Part shown: positions 1 to 5,714 of the stretch, one piece after another
Layout: each line of letters opens with the position of its first letter
Numbering within the stretch: the stretch's first letter is position 1
Notes under the pieces: generated by a model
Databases searched by the model: none
The model's input: the letters and a program-made list of their open reading frames with translations, nothing else
What the model was told of the DNA's origin: nothing
Translations under genes and position numbers: made by a program
Assembly (NCBI GenBank): GCA_964458665.1
Contig: CAYWOO010000106.1
Coordinates: forward strand, 1-24,418
Source: JANXYW01 sp964458665
GTDB taxonomy: Bacteria; Chloroflexota; Dehalococcoidia; DSTF01; JACRBR01
DNA: 24,418 nucleotides
Direction: 5' to 3'

Positions 1-129
1 CTTCGGCGAGCTAAGGACGGCCCGTCCGAGCGTCCCGGGTCAGCCGCTCGAGCCGGCGGGCAACCGCCGGCCCAGATAGATGGTCACCCCCGCTTCGGCG
101 GGACAGAATTCGGCTTACAGGCCCGCTGG
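1..129 (+). ncRNA. rnpB: RNase P RNA (3' end, partial)
   Basis: This is the 3' part of the bacterial RNase P catalytic RNA, which matures tRNA 5' ends; the 5' part lies before the window. The segment 74-83 (AGATAGATGG) followed by a hairpin with stem CCCGC 89-93 / GCGGG 98-102 and a TTCG loop, then GACAGAATTCGGCTTACAGG at 102-121, matches the conserved 3' end of type A RNase P RNA (E. coli has AGATGAATGACTG..CGACAGAACCCGGCTTATCGG). The upstream stretch CCGGGTCAGCCGCTCGAGCC (35-54) matches the E. coli CCGGGTAGGCTGCTTGAGCC region. The exact 3' end is uncertain because P1 pairs with the missing 5' end. I see no clear U-tailed terminator between here and the next gene. Confidence 0.94.
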
Positions 130-206
130 CGCACCTGTTGCCGCAGGCGGAAATCCCGGAGGCAGCTGTGCCGCCGCGTCCTCACTGGCGAAATTGCAAG
201 TAACAT

Positions 207-235
207 TTGCCCACCGCACCCGCACGCTGCACAAT
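207..235 (+). promoter_or_regulatory. possible promoter of the FKBP lipoprotein gene
   Basis: TTGCCC (207-212) and CACAAT (230-235) are separated by 17 bp. Each matches the sigma-70-type -35 and -10 consensus at four of six positions. They sit 26 bp before the gene start at 262. The match is weak and read-through from rnpB is equally possible. Confidence 0.25.
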
Positions 236-261
236 GTCGCCGGAAAAGGAGAGACCACGAC

Positions 262-840
262 ATGAAGATTCTGCTCATCACCGCGCTCGCCATGGGTCTG
301 CTGCTTGCCGCGTGCGGCGACGACGACAAGGACTCGACCAAGACTCCGGTTTCGGCAGCAACCGTCGAATCCGCCGGGGTGAAGCCTGCGCAGTCCGCTG
401 CCGCGAATCCGTCGCCTGCGGCGAACCCCACGGCGAAGGCGACGACTGCCGCACCGCCCGTCACGAGCGACGGCAACGCGCCCGGTATTCCGAAGCTCGA
501 CGGCGCCATCCAGACGACGGCCAGCGGACTGCAGTACATCGACGAGAACGTGGGCGACGGCGCATCGCCGAAAGCCACGGACAGCGTTACGGTCCACTAC
601 ACCGGTTGGCTCACCAACGGGACGAAGTTCGACAGCTCTGTCGACCGCGGCCAGCCGGCCACGTTCCCGCTGAACGGCGTCATCAAGGGGTGGACGGAAG
701 GTCTCGGCACGATGAAGCTCGGCGCCAAGCGGCGATTGATCATCCCGGGCGCGCTCGCTTACGGCGCGGCTGGCCGGCCGCCCACCATCCCAGCCAATGC
801 GACGCTCATCTTCGACGTCGAGCTGATCAAGATCAACTAG
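262..840 (+). CDS. FKBP-type peptidyl-prolyl isomerase, lipoprotein
   Basis: Peptidyl-prolyl cis-trans isomerase of the FKBP family, 192 residues, predicted to be anchored outside the cytoplasmic membrane. The N-terminus is a lipoprotein signal with lipobox LAAC, Cys18 being the lipidated residue. It is followed by an acidic patch (DDDKD) and an Ala/Pro/Thr-rich linker to about residue 80. The FKBP domain runs from about 83 to 192 and has the family motifs VTVHYTGWL, GTKFDSS, VIKGW (140-144), RRLIIP and LIFDVELIKI. The start is set by AAGGAG at 246-251, 10 nt before the ATG. The second FKBP gene follows 49 bp later and is clearly related, suggesting a tandem duplication in which this copy gained an export signal. 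The likely role is folding of exported proteins; the substrate is unknown. Confidence 0.9.
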   Translation: MKILLITALAMGLLLAACGDDDKDSTKTPVSAATVESAGVKPAQSAAANPSPAANPTAKATTAAPPVTSDGNAPGIPKLDGAIQTTASGLQYIDENVGDGASPKATDSVTVHYTGWLTNGTKFDSSVDRGQPATFPLNGVIKGWTEGLGTMKLGAKRRLIIPGALAYGAAGRPPTIPANATLIFDVELIKIN

Positions 841-889
841 CCGGATGCCGTTCGGAATCGGGCGGACGCGCAATCAGAGGAGCATCAAC

Positions 890-1237
890 ATGGCCGACGC
901 GGTCACGACGCCGAGCGGGCTGAAGTACATCGATGAAGTCGTCGGCAGCGGCGACGCGCCGACCAAGGGCAAGTCCGTCAAGGTGCATTACACGGGCAAA
1001 TTGATCGACGGCAAGAAGTTCGACAGCTCGGTGGACCGAGGCGACCCGTTCGTTTTCACCATCGGCGTCGGCCAGGTGATCAAGGGCTGGGACGAAGGCG
1101 TCATGTCGATGAAAGTCGGCGGCAAGCGCCAGCTGATCATCCCGGCCGACCTAGGCTACGGCGCACGCGGCGCCCCCGGCGCCATCCCTCCCAATGCCGA
1201 GCTGATCTTCGACGTCGAGCTGCTCGGCGTCGGTTAG
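890..1237 (+). CDS. FKBP-type peptidyl-prolyl isomerase, cytosolic
   Basis: Minimal single-domain FKBP of 115 residues without signal peptide or linker, so probably cytosolic. Nearly the whole protein is the isomerase domain, with VKVHYTGKL, GKKFDSSVDRG, GQVIKGWDEG, KRQLIIPADLGYG and AELIFDVELL. An in-frame ATG also exists at 845, but AGAGGAG at 876-882 lies 7 nt before the ATG at 890 and homology starts just after it, so 890 is chosen. It probably shares a transcript with the lipoprotein FKBP upstream. It is convergent with the hydrolase at 1291-2073, with a 53-bp gap in which I see no terminator. Confidence 0.9.
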   Translation: MADAVTTPSGLKYIDEVVGSGDAPTKGKSVKVHYTGKLIDGKKFDSSVDRGDPFVFTIGVGQVIKGWDEGVMSMKVGGKRQLIIPADLGYGARGAPGAIPPNAELIFDVELLGVG

Positions 1238-1290
1238 CACTCGTCCCCGCATGCACGGAAGCGAGCTGCTGGCCACGAACGACGAGCGCG

Positions 1291-2073
1291 CTACAACGTC
1301 CTCTCGAGAAACGACATCACGGCAGCATTGAACGACTCCGGCTGCTCGAAGTAGGTCGAGTGGCCGCTGTTCGGGATGACAACGAACTGCGATGTTGGCG
1401 TCGCGCGATGGCAGGCTTCGATGATGTCCGGCGGCGTCACGGCGTCGTGATCGCCGACGAGGAACAGGATCGGGAAGTCGGCCTGCGCCAGCCGCTCGGC
1501 TGAGCTGCCACGGTAGCCGGGGATGGGGGCGAGGAAGTCCTTCGCCCGCGGCGGATTCATCCGCCCAATCGAGCGATAGAGAAACTCCAACGCTGCCGCC
1601 CGCTCGACCAGTGCAGGCGACACGGAGCGTTTGCCCAGCGGCAGCTGCCCCATCTCGGTGTCGCGATACGCATCCTGCATCTGGCGCACGTCGTCGTCGA
1701 TCGCCCCGCCCGTAGTGCCAGCGAGCACGAGCGCCTTGCAGCGGCCGGGGTTGAGCAGCGAGAATCCGACCGCGGTGCGCCCTCCCATCGATTGCGCGAC
1801 GATGCGGACATCATCGATGTCAAGCAGATCCAACAGCGCTCGCAGGTCGTCGTGGAAGCCGCGGCGCCCCTTCTGCCCTTCCCCGTCGCCGTCGATCGTG
1901 CGGCCGAACGCGCGATGGTCGAACGTGATGCAGCGAAAGGACTGCGCGAAGAAGGGGATCTGCTGCCACCAGCTGAGGTGGTTGCCCCCGGCGCCATGCG
2001 CGAACACGACGGCCGGGCCTGATCCGTGCGACTCGTAGTAGAGCTGGATGCCGTTGACCGGGGCGAAGGGCAT
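1291..2073 (-). CDS. alpha/beta-fold hydrolase
   Basis: Alpha/beta hydrolase of 260 residues with a complete-looking catalytic set: oxyanion-hole motif HGAGG (26-30), nucleophile Ser95 in AQSMGG, acid Asp210 in GDHDAVTPP, and His238 in SGHSTYFEQPE. The overall pattern resembles the 3-oxoadipate enol-lactonase / haloperoxidase-like group, but the substrate cannot be told from sequence. No signal peptide or membrane segment is visible, so it is expected in the cytosol. The start has no Shine-Dalgarno. Instead a TAGAAT box lies 6 nt upstream of the ATG, suggesting a leaderless mRNA. Neighbours give no hint of function. Confidence 0.85.
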   Translation of the reverse strand: MPFAPVNGIQLYYESHGSGPAVVFAHGAGGNHLSWWQQIPFFAQSFRCITFDHRAFGRTIDGDGEGQKGRRGFHDDLRALLDLLDIDDVRIVAQSMGGRTAVGFSLLNPGRCKALVLAGTTGGAIDDDVRQMQDAYRDTEMGQLPLGKRSVSPALVERAAALEFLYRSIGRMNPPRAKDFLAPIPGYRGSSAERLAQADFPILFLVGDHDAVTPPDIIEACHRATPTSQFVVIPNSGHSTYFEQPESFNAAVMSFLERTL

Positions 2074-2079
2074 GGAGGG

Positions 2080-2085
2080 ATTCTA
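2080..2085 (-). promoter_or_regulatory. -10 box of a probable leaderless promoter (hydrolase)
   Basis: On the minus strand TAGAAT (five of six matches to TATAAT) ends 6 nt before the hydrolase ATG at 2073. This places the expected transcription start at or next to the start codon. There is no Shine-Dalgarno in between, and no convincing -35 is seen. Confidence 0.55.
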
Positions 2086-2107
2086 GGCGTAGCGGTGGAT
2101 AGATGGA

Positions 2108-2134
2108 ATCGCGGGCGCCGTCGGCGCCCGCGAT
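2108..2134. repeat. perfect 12-bp inverted repeat, 3-nt loop
   Basis: ATCGCGGGCGCC (2108-2119) and its exact reverse complement (2123-2134) flank GTC. The stem is very GC-rich. No U-tract follows on either strand, so a classical terminator is not supported. The core GGCGCC-N3-GGCGCC recurs at 7213-7227 between nadB and nadC. Confidence 0.8.
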
Positions 2135-2159
2135 ATCTGCGCAACCAATGAGAGGAATT

Positions 2160-2215
2160 GCCGGGCCAGGACGCTAAGTATGTGTCTCGGCCGATTGTGA
2201 GTGTCCTGGCCCGGC
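2160..2215. repeat. perfect 13-bp inverted repeat with 30-nt loop
   Basis: GCCGGGCCAGGAC (2160-2172) pairs exactly with GTCCTGGCCCGGC (2203-2215). The 30-nt loop contains the self-complementary octamer TCGGCCGA (2187-2194), which could permit loop-loop contact if transcribed. No coding role is seen. It could be part of a non-coding RNA or a dispersed chromosomal repeat. Confidence 0.7.
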
Positions 2216-2228
2216 CCCGGAAGCCCTG

Positions 2229-2281
2229 CGTGCAGGAGGTTATTGCACGAAGAGGAAAGCCCTACAACCACATCCTAGGGC
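2229..2281 (+). other. two small hairpins in intergenic region
   Basis: CGTGCA (2229-2234) pairs with TGCACG (2244-2249) around a loop that holds GGAGG. GCCCTA (2259-2264) pairs with TAGGGC (2276-2281) around an 11-nt loop and is followed by the T-rich CTCGTTGTT (2282-2290). On the plus strand the second hairpin could act as a weak terminator for a short RNA from this region; evidence is limited to the base pairing. Confidence 0.35.
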
Positions 2282-2337
2282 CTCGTTGTTAAACGTCTGT
2301 TAACCAGCCGCTAACAATGCACGAAGCGAAACGGAGC

Positions 2338-2371
2338 CCGAAACCACGCCGGAAGGTCGGCGCGGTTTCGG
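2338..2371. repeat. 14-bp inverted repeat with one mismatch
   Basis: CCGAAACCACGCCG (2338-2351) pairs with CGGCGCGGTTTCGG (2358-2371), with one A/C mismatch and a 6-nt loop. No T-run follows. It lies about 40 bp before the -10 box at 2408. It could be an upstream regulatory hairpin or operator, or the end of the structured region that starts at 2108. Confidence 0.6.
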
Positions 2372-2407
2372 CGCATGCCATGCATCGCTCGTCGCCTCAT
2401 GCCGCGC

Positions 2408-2413
2408 TATTCT
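2408..2413 (+). promoter_or_regulatory. -10 box upstream of a short leaderless ORF
   Basis: TATTCT (2408-2413) is followed after 7 nt by an ATG at 2421. The spacing fits a leaderless transcript, as at four or five other genes in this window. No -35 is recognisable. This would be the promoter for the membrane protein and amidohydrolase pair. Confidence 0.35.
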
Positions 2414-2420
2414 GCCCCGG

Positions 2421-2468
2421 ATGGCCATCGCGTTACGCAGGCAACTGAAGGCGGCCGCCGATGCCTAA
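2421..2468 (+). CDS. possible 15-residue leader peptide
   Basis: A short ORF encoding MAIALRRQLKAAADA begins 7 nt after the TATTCT box. Its stop (2466-2468) lies just inside the next gene, which starts at 2461, so the two overlap by 8 nt. The arrangement would allow a leaderless ribosome to hand over to the downstream start. No homology can be claimed for a peptide this short and it may be chance. Confidence 0.25.
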   Translation: MAIALRRQLKAAADA

Positions 2469-2826
2469 ATGGATGCCGCTTGTCGGCGGCATGGTGGCGT
2501 TCGTGCTGGTCACGTTGGGGCTCATCCTCTGGCTGATGTTCGGCGAGTCGACGGGGACGCAGCGCGGACTCGTGGTGACCAACCTGCGCACGGCCGAAGT
2601 TGTCGTGGCGTTTGACGATAACCAACGCGTCAAGATTGCGTCGGGCGAGTCGGAGACGCTTTTCGCGATTAAGGCCGACTTTCCGCAGGCGATGCGCGTG
2701 ACGAATGCTGAAGGACGGCTGCTGTTTGAGCAGAGGGTGGAGTACCAGGCGCTGTCGGAGGCGGAGTTTCGCATTGCGATAGCCGACGACCGCATCGTCT
2801 TTCCCGTGAAGCTGCCCGGATCGTGA
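2461..2826 (+). CDS. small membrane-anchored protein of unknown function
   Basis: I do not recognise this 121-residue protein. Residues about 7-27 form one strongly hydrophobic segment (GGMVAFVLVTLGLILWLMF), followed by a soluble domain of about 90 residues with alternating hydrophobic positions that looks beta-rich. It is probably an N-terminally anchored protein with its domain outside the membrane. AAGGCGG at 2448-2454 is a modest ribosome-binding site for the ATG at 2461; ATG codons at 2473 and later are alternatives. The amidohydrolase starts 11 bp after its stop, so the two are very likely co-transcribed. Confidence 0.7.
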   Translation: MPKWMPLVGGMVAFVLVTLGLILWLMFGESTGTQRGLVVTNLRTAEVVVAFDDNQRVKIASGESETLFAIKADFPQAMRVTNAEGRLLFEQRVEYQALSEAEFRIAIADDRIVFPVKLPGS

Positions 2827-2837
2827 ACGGAGGCGCC

Positions 2838-4058
2838 ATGCCCGCGACGTTGCTGAACGACGTTACCCTCATTGACGGCACAGGCGTCGACCCGCGCCCG
2901 CACGCCAGTGTCCTGGTCGAGGACGCGCGAATTGCCCGGATAGCGTCCGCCGGCGCTATCGCCGCGCCGGATGGCGCTCGCGTCATCGACTGTGCGGGCC
3001 GCACGCTCATGCCAGGGCTGACCGATGCGCACGTGCATTTCGGCCTCACGGCTTCAAGCGATCAGGATCCGCTGGAGAGCCACGTCAGCTACGTGCTGAA
3101 GGTCGTCGAGAACATTCGCCTCGCCCTGGACGAAGGGTTCACGACCGTGCGCGATGCGGGCGGGCTCGATCCAGCCTACGCGCTGGCTGTGGAGTCCGGA
3201 CAGATCGCCGGCCCGCGCATTCTCCCGTCGGGCTCGTTCCTCTCGATCACGGGCGGCCACGGCGATCATCGCAGCCCATGGTCCGACGTGCTGACGCCGT
3301 CGATCCCGGGGCTCGTCGCGCACGCGGAGCTGGTCGACGGCGTCGACGCGGTTCGACTGGCGGCGCGCACCCAGCTCAGGCGCGGCGCGACGCAGTTGAA
3401 GCTCTTCGCATCGGGCGGCGTCATGTCACCGACCGATCCGCTCGAGAGTCTCCAGTTCACCATTGAAGAGATCGCCGCGGCGGTGCACGAGGCGAACGCT
3501 TTCGGCAAGTATGCGATGGCGCACTGCCACACCTCCGCCGCGATGAACAATGCGCTTGATGCCGGCGTCCGCTCGATAGAGCACGGCAGCATCCTCGACG
3601 AGCAGACGGCGCGGAAGATGGCTGACCGTGACGCCTACCTGGTGCCGACACTTGTGATCATTGAGCTGCTCTCGCGCGTGCCGCAGCTTCCGGAGGTCAG
3701 CCGGGCCAAGATGGAGTTAGTGCACGGCAAGACGGCCGCAAGCGTCATGGTGGCGCAGGCGGCGGGCGTGCGCATCGGCTCCGGCTCTGACCTGCTGGGA
3801 CCGCGTCAGCGCCGCCGGGCCGGGGAGCTTGTCGAAAAGGCGAAGCACTTCGGCGCTATGGGCGCGATCGTCAGCGCGACGAAGACGAACGCCGAACTGT
3901 TCCGCGCGGAAAATCGTATCGGGACGGTGGCCGAAGGCAAGGATGCCGATCTGATCCTGGTCATCGGCAATCCGCTGGACGACATAGCCGTCCTTGTGGA
4001 CGCACGGAACATTCCGCTGGTGATGAAGGCGGGCAATGTCGTGAAGGACGCGCTCTAG
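2838..4058 (+). CDS. metal-dependent amidohydrolase (imidazolonepropionase/Xaa-Pro dipeptidase-like)
   Basis: Amidohydrolase-superfamily enzyme of 406 residues in the COG1228 group, which includes imidazolonepropionase-like proteins and peptidases acting on N-acyl or Xaa-Pro substrates. The beta-sandwich N-terminus (LLNDVTLIDGTG) is followed by the TIM-barrel metal motifs: His65 and His67 in DAHVH, Lys188 in QLKLFASGG (likely carboxylated bridging Lys), His229 and His231 in AHCH, His249 in SIEHG, and Asp318 in GSGSD. It ends with the typical EGKDADLILV..NPLDDI segment. GTG at 2823 is in frame, but GGAGG at 2829-2833 and homology favour the ATG at 2838, although the 4-nt spacing is short. No signal peptide is seen. 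The substrate is not predictable. Confidence 0.88.
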   Translation: MPATLLNDVTLIDGTGVDPRPHASVLVEDARIARIASAGAIAAPDGARVIDCAGRTLMPGLTDAHVHFGLTASSDQDPLESHVSYVLKVVENIRLALDEGFTTVRDAGGLDPAYALAVESGQIAGPRILPSGSFLSITGGHGDHRSPWSDVLTPSIPGLVAHAELVDGVDAVRLAARTQLRRGATQLKLFASGGVMSPTDPLESLQFTIEEIAAAVHEANAFGKYAMAHCHTSAAMNNALDAGVRSIEHGSILDEQTARKMADRDAYLVPTLVIIELLSRVPQLPEVSRAKMELVHGKTAASVMVAQAAGVRIGSGSDLLGPRQRRRAGELVEKAKHFGAMGAIVSATKTNAELFRAENRIGTVAEGKDADLILVIGNPLDDIAVLVDARNIPLVMKAGNVVKDAL

Positions 4059-4081
4059 GCGCGTTCGAGAGCGGCTGGCCC

Positions 4082-4726
4082 TTAGGGCAGCCCGGCAGCC
4101 GCGAGGCGCTCCCGCATCTTCGCCTCCGTCAGGAAGCCGAACTGCAGGGCGGCGATGTTGCCTTCGCGGTCGACGAAGAAGCTGTCGGGTAGTCCCTGCA
4201 GCCTGTACTGCGTGTAGACGCTCCCACTTCGATCGAGCAGCAGCGGTAGCCGGAGACCGTGCGCCGAGAAGAACGCGGTCGCGGTCTCGGGATCGTCCTG
4301 CCAGTTGATCGCAAGCACTTCGAGGCCGTCCGCGCGTTTCTCGTCGTAGATCTTCTGGATGTCGGGCAACTCCTTCTTGCACGGAACGCACCACGACGCC
4401 CAGAAGTTTACGAACACGACCTTGCCGCGCAGGCCGCTCAGTTTCACGAGATTGCCGTCCGTGTCGCGCAGGACGAAGTCGGGCGCAGGTTGGCCCTTGA
4501 TCGGTTTTTGGTCGTCGAGAGGGCCGACGCTCGTATCCAACGCGGCGGAAGCGGCCGGCGTCGGTGCGCCGGCGATGCTGACGGGCCCGTCTCCAGCGTC
4601 CCCGCGTTGCGAGCGGGCTAGGAGCACGGCGCCGCCAAGCACAGCGAGCAGCACCGCCGCAACCGCGGCGCGCACGAGAGGGCGTTCCAGGGCTCCGACC
4701 GGGGGCGTGGTTGTGGATTCTGACAT
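4082..4726 (-). CDS. TlpA-like membrane-anchored thioredoxin
   Basis: Thiol-disulfide oxidoreductase of the TlpA/ResA family, 214 residues. A single membrane segment (about 18-37) is followed by a low-complexity linker rich in Ala and Pro. The thioredoxin-fold domain starts near residue 78 (GQPAPDFVL). The active site is WCVPC with Cys113 and Cys116, and the cis-proline is Pro180 in LQGLPDSFFVD. The domain would sit outside the membrane and probably reduces disulfides of exported proteins or takes part in cytochrome c maturation; no cyt c genes are nearby. There is no Shine-Dalgarno. A TATAGT box lies 6 nt before the ATG. It converges on the amidohydrolase with a gap of 23 bp. Confidence 0.9.
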   Translation of the reverse strand: MSESTTTPPVGALERPLVRAAVAAVLLAVLGGAVLLARSQRGDAGDGPVSIAGAPTPAASAALDTSVGPLDDQKPIKGQPAPDFVLRDTDGNLVKLSGLRGKVVFVNFWASWCVPCKKELPDIQKIYDEKRADGLEVLAINWQDDPETATAFFSAHGLRLPLLLDRSGSVYTQYRLQGLPDSFFVDREGNIAALQFGFLTEAKMRERLAAAGLP

Positions 4727-4732
4727 CGAATT

Positions 4733-4738
4733 ACTATA
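4733..4738 (-). promoter_or_regulatory. -10 box of a probable leaderless promoter (TlpA-like gene)
   Basis: TATAGT on the minus strand ends 6 nt before the ATG at 4726, the spacing expected when transcription starts on the start codon. No -35 resembling TTGACA was found at 16-18 bp. Confidence 0.55.
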
Positions 4739-4840
4739 CGCCGCAGCCGCTTCGCGAGCCTTTGGCTTGTCACCGTCGTGGCGCGCCCTTGACGATGCCG
4801 TTAGACTCGAAGCAGATCATAACAATGCGGAGGGTTCATC

Positions 4841-5242
4841 TTGCCAACGTACGAATACGCCTGCGCGGCTTGCGGCAACCGCTACGAGAAGCGCGAAGGC
4901 TTCGAGGCGAAGCCGCGGCAGAAGTGCCCAAAGTGCGGCAAGATGGCACAACGCCTGCTGTCCACGCCAGCGGTTGTGTTCAAGGGTAGCGGCTTCTACA
5001 AGACCGATAGCCGTGGATCTGCTTCCGGAGAGCCATCCTCAGGCGATTCATCCTCGGGTGAGTCCTCGTCCGACAAGCCGGCGAGCACGCCGTCCGCGAC
5101 ACCCGCGGCGGCAACCGACCGCGCTGGCCACACGCACGGCCCCGGTGGCCACTCGCACGACACGCCCGCTCCGGCCGCGAAGGCAGCTGATACGGCCACA
5201 ACCAAAACCACGACGACGTCCGAAAAGCCCTCGGCGAAGTAA
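4841..5242 (+). CDS. FmdB-family zinc-ribbon protein with His-rich tail
   Basis: A putative regulatory protein of the FmdB/CxxC zinc-ribbon family, 133 residues. The N-terminal 45 residues have the family signature PTYEYAC with zinc ligands Cys8, Cys11, Cys29 and Cys32, and the KGSGFYKTD stretch that normally closes the family core. The start codon is TTG at 4841, supported by GGAGGG at 4829-4834 with 6-nt spacing and by the universal MPTYEY start. The C-terminal 70 residues are low-complexity Ser/Ala/Thr-rich with a histidine cluster (HTHGPGGHSHD, near residues 97-107) that may bind metal. The dtd gene follows after 3 bp, so the two are co-transcribed. The function of the family is not well defined. 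Confidence 0.88.
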   Translation: MPTYEYACAACGNRYEKREGFEAKPRQKCPKCGKMAQRLLSTPAVVFKGSGFYKTDSRGSASGEPSSGDSSSGESSSDKPASTPSATPAAATDRAGHTHGPGGHSHDTPAPAAKAADTATTKTTTTSEKPSAK

Positions 5243-5245
5243 CCG

Positions 5246-5710
5246 ATGCGGGTCGTCGTCCAACGCGTCACCAGCGCGAGCGTGTCGGTCGATGATGCCG
5301 TTGTCGGTGCGATCGCCGCGGGCCTGCTGCTGCTCGTCGGAGTCGCGCACGGCGACGATGCGGATACGGCTCGCCGCGTGGCCAACAAGATCGCCGAGAT
5401 GCGCATCTTCGCCGATGAGACGGGGCGGTTCAACCGTTCTCTGCTTGACGCTGGCGGCGCAGCCCTGGTGGTATCGCAGTTCACGCTGGTCGCTGACGTA
5501 CGCAAGGGGCGCCGGCCGAGCTTCACCGCGGCTGCGGCGCCGGAAGTCGCCGCACCCATCATTGATGCGTTGTGCGCTGCTTTCCAAGCGCGCGGCGTCA
5601 GCGTCGCCACCGGTGTATTCGGCGCGAAGATGCTCGTAGCGCTCGTGAACGATGGGCCCGTGACGATCGTGGTTGATAGCGACGACCTTGAACGCTCGCG
5701 GCGAGAGTAG
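5246..5710 (+). CDS. dtd: D-aminoacyl-tRNA deacylase
   Basis: Hydrolyses D-amino acids (such as D-Tyr) mischarged on tRNA and so protects translation; acts as a cytosolic homodimer. Length 154 residues is normal for the family. The two signature motifs are present: SQFTLVADVRKGRRPSF starting at Ser77 and the Gly-cisPro motif NDGPVT with Gly137-Pro138. The N-terminus MRVVVQRVTSASVSV is typical. The ATG lies 3 bp after the stop of the FmdB-like gene, with no separate ribosome-binding site, suggesting translational coupling. It converges with the P-loop gene, only 4 bp separating the two stops. Confidence 0.96.
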   Translation: MRVVVQRVTSASVSVDDAVVGAIAAGLLLLVGVAHGDDADTARRVANKIAEMRIFADETGRFNRSLLDAGGAALVVSQFTLVADVRKGRRPSFTAAAAPEVAAPIIDALCAAFQARGVSVATGVFGAKMLVALVNDGPVTIVVDSDDLERSRRE

Positions 5711-5714
5711 CGGC

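Noticed and set aside
2108..2134. Intrinsic terminator for the hydrolase or an upstream gene
   Set aside because: The stem is strong, but no U-tract follows on either strand and the position is upstream, not downstream, of the hydrolase.
2083..2271. Minus-strand 62-codon ORF in the hairpin-rich gap
   Set aside because: It runs through two perfect inverted repeats and the leaderless -10 of the hydrolase, and has no ribosome-binding site or recognisable motif.
4359..5639. Plus-strand frame of about 425 codons crossing the TlpA-like, FmdB and dtd genes
   Set aside because: It spans genes on both strands, has biased Arg/Ser/Pro composition and no homology; the real genes have catalytic motifs.
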